Of a DNA stretch of 5,540 bases, positions 1 through 5,540 are shown piece after piece. Under the pieces are notes generated by a model. It had not been told where the DNA came from. It saw only the letters and a list, made by a program, of their open reading frames with translations, and searched no databases. Position numbers and translations under genes: made by a program. This DNA is from Klebsiella pneumoniae (GTDB lineage Bacteria > Pseudomonadota > Gammaproteobacteria > Ga0077536), in contig CAMCBY010000302.1 of assembly GCA_945873015.1 (NCBI GenBank), forward strand, positions 1-5,540, in the 5' to 3' direction. The first letter of the stretch is position 1. Each line of letters opens with the position of its first letter.

Positions 1-1002
1 GGCCAGCTCAAGTGGTGGTATCAACTCGCACCCAACGATGGCTTCGACCATGATCTCGCGGCGTCGCCGGTGTTGTATCGCAACAGCCAGCGCAAACAGA
101 TGGTGGCGGCCGGCGGCAAGGATGGCTACGTACACATCGTCGAGCGCGACAGCCATAAACTCGTCGCCAAGACCGCCGTCACCACCGTCGACGAGAACGC
201 ACCGCAACCCACCGAGGAAGGCGTGAAGGTATGCCCGGGTGTGGCCGGTGGCGTCGAATGGAATGGCCCGGGTTTCGACCCTGAGCGAAATCGCCTGTTC
301 GTCGGTGCCCTTGATTATTGTTCAATCATGCGCCGCGAATCCGGCACCAAACCGCTCGCCGGTGGCGCCAATTACGGCGGCAGCTTCACTGGCGTCGGCG
401 AGCCGAGTGGCTGGTTCACGGCGCTCGACGCCGACACCGGCAAAATCGCCTGGCAATATCACGCCGACGCTGCGGTGCTGAGCGGCATCACTCCCACCGC
501 CGGCGGCATCGTGCTGGGCGGTGACAATGCCGGCAATTTTTTCGTGTTTGAAAGCGACACCGGCAAGGTGCTGAAAAACGTCGCAACCGGCGGCTCGCTG
601 TCGGGCGGCGTGATTACCTACGAGAATCACGGCAAACAGTATGTCGCCTTCACCTCCGGCAATGTGTCGCGCTCGCTGTTCGGCGCCACCGGCAGACCGA
701 GCATCGTGGTGATGGCATTGCCGGAAGCGGTGCTGGCGCGCGAAGCCGCTGCGCAGAAGGCCGACATCACGCGCGGTCGAGATTTGTACTACGGCCTGTG
801 TGGCGCTTGCCACGGCGGCGATGGCAAAACCTGGCAGCCCATCGATCTGACCAAGGTCAAACACAAGATGACGCTCGAGGAACTGGTGGCCTTCATCAAG
901 AAGCCGCGCGCGCCGATGCCACAGCCCTTCCCGGCACCGTTGAATGCGCAGGACGAGCGCGACATCCACGACATCGCATCATTCATCATGCAGTGGCAGT
1001 GA
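1..1002 (+). CDS. PQQ-dependent dehydrogenase (quinohemoprotein type), C-terminal part with fused cytochrome c domain; 5' partial
   Basis: The reading frame is open from base 1, so the gene starts left of the window; 333 residues are visible. The first ~240 resemble the later blades of an eight-bladed PQQ beta-propeller: a start like GQLKWWYQLAPNDGFDHDLA, the WNGPGFDP segment near residue 83, and a tryptophan-docking type repeat beginning ALDADTGKIAW (residue 141 on) followed by TAGGIVLGGD. Residues ~255-333 form a small class I cytochrome c domain: heme site CGACH at residues 267-271 (bases 799-813) and a likely axial Met at residue 306 in APMPQPF. By family knowledge such proteins are periplasmic, oxidise alcohols or similar substrates with PQQ, and pass electrons to the fused heme. 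The propeller's catalytic Asp would normally lie in the D-x-x-TG element that the left edge cuts, so it cannot be checked. The signal peptide is also outside. The substrate is unknown. The next gene starts 46 bases downstream on the same strand. Confidence 0.9.
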   Translation, partial: GQLKWWYQLAPNDGFDHDLAASPVLYRNSQRKQMVAAGGKDGYVHIVERDSHKLVAKTAVTTVDENAPQPTEEGVKVCPGVAGGVEWNGPGFDPERNRLFVGALDYCSIMRRESGTKPLAGGANYGGSFTGVGEPSGWFTALDADTGKIAWQYHADAAVLSGITPTAGGIVLGGDNAGNFFVFESDTGKVLKNVATGGSLSGGVITYENHGKQYVAFTSGNVSRSLFGATGRPSIVVMALPEAVLAREAAAQKADITRGRDLYYGLCGACHGGDGKTWQPIDLTKVKHKMTLEELVAFIKKPRAPMPQPFPAPLNAQDERDIHDIASFIMQWQ

Positions 1003-1048
1003 GGCGTTTGCAGCCGGCGCGGCGCTTCGGCGTCGCGACGTCATCGCC

Positions 1049-1942
1049 ATGACCACGCCTCACAGCATGCCGTTTCGGCCCCTGCGCGCGCTGGCCTTGC
1101 TGGTTGGCGCGCAGACTTTGTTCGCAGTGCTCGACGCGACCGGCAAGACCCTGTCCGAGGATATGGGTATTCCGCTCATCGCCCTGGTGCGCCACGCCGG
1201 GCAGGCGCTGCTGATGGTGCTGGTGCTCGGCCCGCGCATGGGTCGCCAGTTGTTCGTCACTCGCCATCTCGCGCTGCAATTGTGGCGCGGCCTGGCGATG
1301 GCGGGCTTCACTTTGTTTTTTTTCTCCGCGCTGTTCCGTCTGCCTCAGGCAGAGGCGACAGCCATCAACTTCATTGCGCCTTTCATCGTCATGCTGCTGG
1401 CCGAGCGCATGCTCACCGAGCAGGTCGCGCGCGTGCGCTGGATAGGCGCAGGCATCGGCTTTCTCGGCATGCTGGTGCTGGTGCGGCCCAACAGCCAGCT
1501 CGATCAGACCGGCGTGGTGTTCGCGTTATTGACGGTGGGGTGTAATGTCAGCTTTCAACTGCTGACGCGGCATCTCGCCCAGCGCGAGAACTCCTTTACC
1601 ACCATGTTCATTTCGGCGGCGGTCAGCGTGGTGATCTCGGCCGCGCTGCTGCCACTGCAGAATTACTGGGGCGGTTGGCCGGACAGCTTGAGCGCTCAGC
1701 AGATGCTGATGCTCGCCGCGCTCGGAGTGCTGGGTGCGGTCAGCCAGTGGTGTCTTATTCGTGCGTATGTGTGGTCGAATGCATCGTTCATCGCGCCCTT
1801 GCTGTTCATGCAATTGATCTGGTCGACCACCACAGGTTATCTGTTCTTCGATCAGTTGCCCGACGTCTACAGTCTCGTCGGCATTCTGGTGATTCTGGTC
1901 AGCGGCGCAGCCACCATGTACTTCGCCGCACGCAATACATAA
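1049..1942 (+). CDS. EamA/DMT-superfamily inner-membrane transporter
   Basis: The 297-residue protein has ten hydrophobic stretches, roughly at residues 12-30, 41-60, 79-97, 101-120, 130-147, 153-171, 184-202, 219-236, 243-263 and 272-291. This is the usual size and 5+5 helix duplication of two EamA domains. The first repeat ends with the family-typical pattern AEATAINFIAPFIVMLLAER, then WIGAGIGFLGMLVLVRP. Members move small metabolites such as amino acids, nucleobase derivatives or S-adenosylmethionine, in or out; nothing here fixes the substrate. I chose the ATG at 1049. The frame is open upstream to about 944, but that part overlaps the preceding dehydrogenase gene and reads as Arg/Ser-rich shadow sequence. 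There is no clear Shine-Dalgarno before 1049, so the ATG at 1067 is an alternative, and translation may depend on the upstream gene 46 bases away. A run of eight T (1316-1323) encodes part of helix 3. Confidence 0.88.
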   Translation: MTTPHSMPFRPLRALALLVGAQTLFAVLDATGKTLSEDMGIPLIALVRHAGQALLMVLVLGPRMGRQLFVTRHLALQLWRGLAMAGFTLFFFSALFRLPQAEATAINFIAPFIVMLLAERMLTEQVARVRWIGAGIGFLGMLVLVRPNSQLDQTGVVFALLTVGCNVSFQLLTRHLAQRENSFTTMFISAAVSVVISAALLPLQNYWGGWPDSLSAQQMLMLAALGVLGAVSQWCLIRAYVWSNASFIAPLLFMQLIWSTTTGYLFFDQLPDVYSLVGILVILVSGAATMYFAARNT

Positions 1943-1977
1943 ACCCCAACACAGCGCGGGGCGCGCACCCTGCCACC

Positions 1978-1983
1978 AAGGAG
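1978..1983 (+). promoter_or_regulatory. Strong ribosome binding site of the acyl-CoA dehydrogenase gene
   Basis: AAGGAG lies six bases before the ATG at 1990, a near-ideal Shine-Dalgarno. It decides the start, because the frame stays open far upstream (to about 1675) inside the transporter gene. It is the clearest ribosome binding site in the window. The rest of the 47-base gap (1943-1989) shows no promoter that I can support. Confidence 0.85.
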
Positions 1984-1989
1984 CACACC

Positions 1990-3225
1990 ATGAGCAGCCA
2001 TGCCTTTGATCTCCCCGAAGACATCCTCGCGATTCGCGATGCCGTGACGGCTTTCGTCAAACGCGAGGTCCTGCCGCGCCATGAACGTCATGCCGCGCTG
2101 ATTGACGACCATCGCGGGCGTTATGCGGCCGATGGTCGCTACGCAGACGCGGTCTACGACATCATTCGCGAAGTGCGCATGGCATCAGCCGAGGCCGGCT
2201 TTTTTAATATGTGTGTACCGACCAGCATCGGCGGCGGCGGCCTCGGCCACCTCGCCTATTTCGTCGCCTGGCAGGCGGTCTATCACACCTGCGGCGCGCG
2301 TTCGTTTCTGGCGCCCTACACCATCGGCCATTGGGCATTCGCGGCGAGCGCGGTGCTTGAGCATGTCAGCGCCGAGGTGCGAGAACGTATCCTGCCCGAG
2401 TTGTTGAGCGGGCGGCGTTCGATGTGTTTCGGGCTGTCGGAACCGGGCGCCGGCTCCGATGCCAGCATGATCAAAACCCGCGCAGTCGCGGACGGCGATG
2501 GCTGGCGTATCACCGGCCGCAAACTGTGGACCAGCAATTCGCCCCACGCCGATTACTGCATCGTGTTCGCCGTCACCGACGCCGAAGCGGCCGCCGCTCA
2601 TCGCGGCGGCATCTCGGCTTTTCTGGTGCCGACCGACGCGCCCGGCTTTCAGGTCGAAAGCGTGGTCAAACTTTTTGGCCATGCCGGCGGTGACGAAGGT
2701 GCGCTGGTGCTGGACAACATTCGCGTTGAACGTGCGCAACTCATCGGCACACTGCATCAGGGCTTCGGTACCGCGCTGCTCGGCGTGTCGCTGGGGCGTG
2801 TCTATAACGCCGCGCGGGCCATCGGTCTCGGCCGCTTCTCGGTCGAACTCGCACTCAACTATGTGCAGCAGCGCGAGGCTTTCGGACATGCAATTGCCGA
2901 ATATCAGGGCATCACCTTCCCGCTCGCCGAAAGCGCCATGCAATTGCATGCAGCTCATCTTATGGGTATCAATGCCGCGACCCTGCTCGACCGTGGCGAA
3001 CGCGCTATCAAGGAATTGTCGATGGCCAAATGTTACGCGGTGGAAGTCGGACTCGAAGCGGTCAATCGCGCCATGCAGGCCCATGGCGGCATGGGTCTGA
3101 CCAATGAAGTCGGGCTGGCGGAGATCTGGCAGACCCTGCGTATCATCAATATCGCCGACGGCACCAATGAAATTCTCAAGCGCACTATCCTGCAACGGCT
3201 GTTGAAGGGCGATACGGATCTGTAG
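1990..3225 (+). CDS. Acyl-CoA dehydrogenase family protein
   Basis: This 411-residue flavoprotein has the full three-part ACAD fold: N-terminal helices (~1-140), a beta domain (~145-245) and C-terminal helices (~260-405). The first family signature reads GLSEPGAGSDAS from residue 148. The C-terminal domain has the R-x-x-F-G element (REAFGHAIAEYQGI, R295) and the second signature MQAHGGMGL. By family knowledge it would use FAD to make the alpha,beta-double bond of an acyl-CoA and pass electrons to ETF; chain preference cannot be read. Two deviations stand out. The loop that usually reads YEGT with a catalytic Glu is ADGT here, with Asp at residue 390 (bases 3157-3159), as I recall for ACAD10/11-like members. 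The usual RDxR before it is QTLR. The alternative catalytic Glu of isovaleryl-CoA dehydrogenase-type enzymes (…LER…) is also absent, since the matching segment reads SLGR. The start is set by AAGGAG six bases upstream. The gene ends 13 bases before the possible natural end of a converging gene, and I see no convincing terminator between them. Confidence 0.93.
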   Translation: MSSHAFDLPEDILAIRDAVTAFVKREVLPRHERHAALIDDHRGRYAADGRYADAVYDIIREVRMASAEAGFFNMCVPTSIGGGGLGHLAYFVAWQAVYHTCGARSFLAPYTIGHWAFAASAVLEHVSAEVRERILPELLSGRRSMCFGLSEPGAGSDASMIKTRAVADGDGWRITGRKLWTSNSPHADYCIVFAVTDAEAAAAHRGGISAFLVPTDAPGFQVESVVKLFGHAGGDEGALVLDNIRVERAQLIGTLHQGFGTALLGVSLGRVYNAARAIGLGRFSVELALNYVQQREAFGHAIAEYQGITFPLAESAMQLHAAHLMGINAATLLDRGERAIKELSMAKCYAVEVGLEAVNRAMQAHGGMGLTNEVGLAEIWQTLRIINIADGTNEILKRTILQRLLKGDTDL

Positions 3226-3292
3226 GAATGTCAGTGCGTCACTTCGCTGCGCACCCGCTCCCAAGATTGTGATAGACCGCCAATAGTGCGCG

Positions 3293-4102
3293 CTACCATT
3301 GCAACCAGTTGTTGCTGGCAATAAAGGGCGCGCAGCGCGCACGCAAGGTCGCCAGGGTTTCGTCATCGAGCGCATTGACCACGCGCGTGATGTCGGCGGC
3401 CGCGAAGCTGCGCGGCAACAAGGTGCCGAAGCCAAACTCGCTGACCATCGCCGCCATTTCCGGCAAATCCGTGCACAGGATCGGCACACCTGCGCTCGGG
3501 TATTCCCACAGCTTGTTTGGGGTGCAGTACAGATGATTGAGACTGGTGTTCTCATAGGGCACTGCCCCCAAGCTTGCGCCGGCGGACCACTGCTGTAACT
3601 CGCGCTGCGGCACGCCCGGCAGAAATACCGTCGCGAGCGCACCATCGCGCAGGTGTTGAGCGGCGAGGCTGCGCAGCGACGCTTCAAGTCCACCCCAGCC
3701 CATCATCACCAGCGTCCACTCGGCGCGCAGCGTGGCTGCCGCGGCGACCAGCTGCTCGAGCCCACGATGGGTGCTGAAACGTCCCTGGAACAAGAGAATC
3801 TTCTGCGTCGCCGGCACGCCGGCCGCATCGTGCAACCGACCGTCGTAGACCGGCACCGTTTCAGGCAAGGTCGCATTCATTACCACCAAGGCCGGCGGCA
3901 GTGCCGGATAATGCTCGGCATAGAAACGCGCGATGCTGTGGCTGATGGTAATAAAGTGATCGATATGCCGCTGGCAGGCCGCAATGATGGCGGCATTCTC
4001 TGCCGCGCGTGCCGCATCACCACCCGCGAGATCCTGGTAGATCTCATGGGCATCCCACACGATTGGCACGCCGTAACGCTGCTTGCGGGCGCCGCGCCGC
4101 AC
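3293..4102 (-). CDS. Glycosyltransferase (GT4/group 1 type), intact C-terminal reading frame
   Basis: This 269-codon stretch is what a gene caller would report, starting at GTG 4102. It contains the end of the first Rossmann domain (GVPIVWDAHEIYQD, residues 11-24), a linker with FITISHSIARFY and VVMNATLPE, then the second Rossmann domain from KILLFQGRFSTHRGLEQL (residue 101) to PNKLWEYPSAGVPILCTDLPE (195-215). E200 matches the second Glu of the E-x7-E donor-sugar motif; the first position is Tyr192. The PNKLWEY-AGVP form is what I recall from cell-surface polysaccharide transferases. Members transfer a sugar from a nucleotide-sugar donor, probably at the cytoplasmic face of the membrane. It lacks the N-terminal ~100 residues of a normal enzyme, so on its own it is unlikely to be active. 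It is listed separately from the whole broken gene because it is the largest open piece. It converges with the acyl-CoA dehydrogenase gene. Confidence 0.75.
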   Translation of the reverse strand: MRRGARKQRYGVPIVWDAHEIYQDLAGGDAARAAENAAIIAACQRHIDHFITISHSIARFYAEHYPALPPALVVMNATLPETVPVYDGRLHDAAGVPATQKILLFQGRFSTHRGLEQLVAAAATLRAEWTLVMMGWGGLEASLRSLAAQHLRDGALATVFLPGVPQRELQQWSAGASLGAVPYENTSLNHLYCTPNKLWEYPSAGVPILCTDLPEMAAMVSEFGFGTLLPRSFAAADITRVVNALDDETLATLRARCAPFIASNNWLQW

Positions 4103-4222
4103 GCAACACTGCGCAACAGCGCGCGCGCAATGTCGTGATAACCGCGCGCGAGCGGCAAACCACAGTCAGCCACCGGCCGTTCTGCGCTGCTGACCACAAG
4201 CCGCCAGCGTGAGGCGACAAAA

Positions 4223-4429
4223 TCATCGAGGTGCAGGGCCATACGGGCCAGCCTGTGGCGTGCGGGCCAGGCCGCCGCGAGAGCGAAACCGCCAGCCACA
4301 AGCGCAGACAGCACAAGGCGCAATACCGTGGATCACGACGTCGTGGCCGGCCGCGCGTAACGACGTCGCCTCTTCGGTAATACGCGCGTCGTTCCTGACC
4401 GCGCTATGGACAAGGACCGCGATTCTCAT
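4223..4429 (-). pseudogene. N-terminal fragment of the broken glycosyltransferase
   Basis: The frame from the ATG at 4429 to TGA 4223-4225 has 68 codons. Only the first ~36 residues look real. MRIAVLVHSAVRNDARITEE followed by LRAAGHDVVIHGI is the beta-alpha-beta opening of a GT-B N-terminal domain. The rest is rich in Cys, Gly, Pro and Arg and looks like out-of-frame reading. This fragment is in the same frame as the large catalytic piece that resumes at 4102. No clear Shine-Dalgarno precedes the ATG. A four-codon frame (ATG 4440 to TGA 4426) overlaps the start codon but is probably chance. Confidence 0.6.
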
Positions 4430-4483
4430 GATGCCATCATGCTTATGGGTGCGAGCGATGGTTAAGCGTCATTGTGGAAGTCG

Positions 4484-4505
4484 GCCGCTGCAGCGCTGCA
4501 ACGGC
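4484..4505. repeat. 22-base near-perfect palindrome in the intergenic gap
   Basis: GCCGcTGCAGCGCTGCAaCGGC has a perfect 12-base core (TGCAGCGCTGCA, 4489-4500) flanked by complementary GCCG/CGGC arms with one mismatched pair. It sits 45 bases after the stop of the luciferase-like gene and 54 bases before the glycosyltransferase ATG, both read right to left. As RNA it could fold into a nine-pair stem with one mismatch and a GCGC loop, but no T-run follows on the minus strand, so it is not a standard intrinsic terminator. It could be a protein-binding site or a chance GC-rich palindrome. The remainder of the gap 4430-4550 shows nothing else I can support. Confidence 0.4.
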
Positions 4506-4550
4506 ACTGCCGGGCGCCACCGACGACGGCACACCAGAGTCGTACTTACC

Positions 4551-5540
4551 TCAACTCGCGTTGACCTTGGGCATGATGTCCTCGACCAGTCGTTTCATAT
4601 CGTCGAGGGTCTTGGAAACCGGCACGCCGCTGAAGGGCGGCCACAGCAGAGGCATGTCCATGCCCGCGTCTTTGTAGCGCTTCAAGTTATCGGTAATCTG
4701 GCCGGCGGTGCCGACCAGCAGATTGCTCAGCTTACCGTTAGGCGTCTGGTCGGTAGGCTCGTCAGTGATCGCGAACCAGATCATGCTGCACATGTCGAAA
4801 CCATCGTCGAGTGACCGCGGACTGCCGAGCTCGGCGAGTTCGCGCTTGATCTCGCTGCGCCAGCGCACGATTTCTTCAGGCGTGTCCTGGATGCCGATCC
4901 AACCAGACAAGTTGTATTTGGTGATGCGGCGTGCCGAGCGCTTCGCATCTTTCAGGCCGCTGAAATAAATTGGCGGATAGGGTTTTTGCAGTGGTTTTGC
5001 GCCGAAACCGCAGCGTTCGAAATCGGCGAACTCACCGTGATATTCGAACAGGTCGTTGGTCCAGATGCCCTGCAACACTTCGATGGTCTCACGCACGTGT
5101 TTATGGCGTTTGGGAAAAATGTGGGTGGCGCTCGCCGCCGCAAACTCCTCCGGCATCCAACCCGAACCGAGACCAACGTTGACCCGGCCGTTCGACAGAT
5201 GATCGACCGTCGCTATCTCGCCGGCCAGCACACCCGGCGCGCGATAGGGCGTGTCGATGATGCTCATGCCAATACGCAGCTTGTTGGTCTTGGCCGCCAG
5301 CCACGGGATCAGCGGCATGCCGTGCAGCCACTGACCGCGGGCCGATACCGGCAGCGCTTTGGGGAACTGATCCATCATGCCGAAAGAGTGCGTCAGGCGC
5401 TGCTGATCCGAGGCCTCGGGCACCACGATACGATCGAGCGTCCAGACCGAGTCGAAGTCGAGCGCTTCGGCCAGACTGGTGAGGTCTTCAAGTTCTTTGA
5501 CGGTGACGTGGTCGCGAAAATTGGGCAAATAAAGAGCAAG
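4551..5540 (-). CDS. LLM class (luciferase-like) flavin/F420-type oxidoreductase; 5' partial at the right edge
   Basis: The frame runs from the right edge to TGA 4551-4553, with 329 residues visible. It opens LALYLPNFRDHVTVKELEDL, close to the usual LLM N-terminus in which a few residues precede F/LPNF. The true start therefore lies just outside the window, and the in-frame TTG at 5528 (the Leu of LPNF) should not be taken as the start. Further LLM features are ALDFDSVWTLDR, the strand-helix region NKLRIGMSIIDTPYRAPGVL, and the hallmark LSNGRVNVGLGSGWMPEEF at about residues 115-133, then KRHKHVRETIEVLQGIW and PYPPIYFSG. The fold is a TIM-barrel like bacterial luciferase, alkanesulfonate monooxygenase and F420-dependent reductases. 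The GSGWMPEEF form is what I recall from F420-annotated subfamilies, but FMN use is equally possible in a proteobacterium. The substrate is unknown. The length is near complete for the family (~330-340). The protein is soluble and cytoplasmic by appearance. Confidence 0.9.
   Translation of the reverse strand, partial: LALYLPNFRDHVTVKELEDLTSLAEALDFDSVWTLDRIVVPEASDQQRLTHSFGMMDQFPKALPVSARGQWLHGMPLIPWLAAKTNKLRIGMSIIDTPYRAPGVLAGEIATVDHLSNGRVNVGLGSGWMPEEFAAASATHIFPKRHKHVRETIEVLQGIWTNDLFEYHGEFADFERCGFGAKPLQKPYPPIYFSGLKDAKRSARRITKYNLSGWIGIQDTPEEIVRWRSEIKRELAELGSPRSLDDGFDMCSMIWFAITDEPTDQTPNGKLSNLLVGTAGQITDNLKRYKDAGMDMPLLWPPFSGVPVSKTLDDMKRLVEDIMPKVNAS

Larger units (their letters stand above)
3239..4429 (-). 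pseudogene. Glycosyltransferase family 4-like gene, disrupted by two apparent frameshifts and an amber codon
   Basis: The whole locus reads as one GT-B glycosyltransferase only if three lesions are bridged. From the ATG at 4429 the frame gives a typical nucleotide-binding start, MRIAVLVHSAVRNDARITEE, up to about GHDVVIHGI (near 4325). That frame then turns Cys/Arg/Gly-rich and stops at TGA 4223-4225. The +1 frame stays open across 4323 to about 4105 with normal third-position GC, giving LARMALHLDDFVASRWR and GYHDIARALLRSV, where HD may be the usual acceptor-side motif. The first frame resumes near 4102 with GVPIVWDAHEIYQD. The two shifts cancel in length (one extra base, one missing base). 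At 3293-3295 a TAG interrupts SNNWLQW, yet the frame continues as RALLAVYHNLGSG to a TGA at 3239-3241, like a GT4 C-terminal helix. The neighbouring genes are intact. Either the gene is decaying or the sequence has local errors. The exact shift points are not resolved. Confidence 0.65.

Noticed and set aside
322..969. A 215-codon minus-strand frame opposite the PQQ dehydrogenase.
   Set aside because: It mirrors a clearly coding plus-strand gene with propeller and heme motifs, and its own product has no recognisable features.
2938..2949. Perfect 12-base palindrome ATGCAATTGCAT, with ATGCAATTG also near 1808 and 2889.
   Set aside because: All copies lie inside coding sequence and encode ordinary residues. 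Spacing and context do not suggest a repeat family, so it is likely coincidence.
3226..3300. Possible bidirectional terminator between the converging genes (GTGCG…CGCAC at 3234-3254; imperfect TAGTGCGCGCTA at 3284-3295).
   Set aside because: The stems are five pairs or interrupted, the loop is long, and neither has a T-run on either strand. The sequence also overlaps the likely glycosyltransferase tail.
2185..3693. A 502-codon open frame on the minus strand, antisense to the acyl-CoA dehydrogenase gene and running into the glycosyltransferase.
   Set aside because: Its product is rich in Arg, Cys, Ser and His and shows no family motif. The plus strand here encodes a complete acyl-CoA dehydrogenase. 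Long antisense frames are common in GC-rich genes.
4426..4440. Four-codon leader frame ATG-ATG-GCA-TCA-TGA overlapping the glycosyltransferase start codon.
   Set aside because: It is too short, has no ribosome binding site, and is easily explained by chance ATG repeats.
4209..4814. A 201-codon plus-strand frame across the glycosyltransferase start, the intergenic gap and the LLM 3' end.
   Set aside because: Its composition is Arg/His-rich without motifs, and it overlaps well-supported minus-strand coding sequence.

Overview
The window looks like chromosomal DNA from a GC-rich Pseudomonadota, probably a gamma- or betaproteobacterium. I judge this from the GC-biased third codon positions and the gene types: a quinohemoprotein dehydrogenase, an acyl-CoA dehydrogenase, a DMT transporter and a luciferase-like oxidoreductase. 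I cannot name a genus. I see no tRNA, rRNA, CRISPR array, insertion sequence or phage gene.

The left part (1-3225) is read left to right. It holds the C-terminal part of a PQQ-dependent dehydrogenase with a fused cytochrome c domain (cut by the left edge), then a ten-helix EamA/DMT permease, then an acyl-CoA dehydrogenase with a strong ribosome binding site. The gaps are about 46 and 47 bases, so the three may be co-transcribed. One possible reading is periplasmic oxidation of an alcohol or related substrate, passage of a metabolite across the inner membrane, and acyl-CoA oxidation in the cytoplasm. The substrates cannot be read from the sequence.

The right part (3239-5540) is read right to left and converges on the first block. 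A luciferase-like (LLM class) flavin/F420-type oxidoreductase enters from the right edge. After a 121-base gap comes a family 4-type glycosyltransferase that is visibly broken. Its N-terminus is in one frame, its middle most plausibly in the +1 frame, and its catalytic half back in the first frame. An amber codon then precedes what looks like the natural C-terminal helix. The other four genes read cleanly, so the damage is confined to this gene. That suggests either a decaying pseudogene or a local run of sequence errors.

I found no convincing undescribed system. The observations most worth following up are the broken glycosyltransferase with its possible readthrough tail, and the acyl-CoA dehydrogenase with Asp where the usual catalytic Glu sits.
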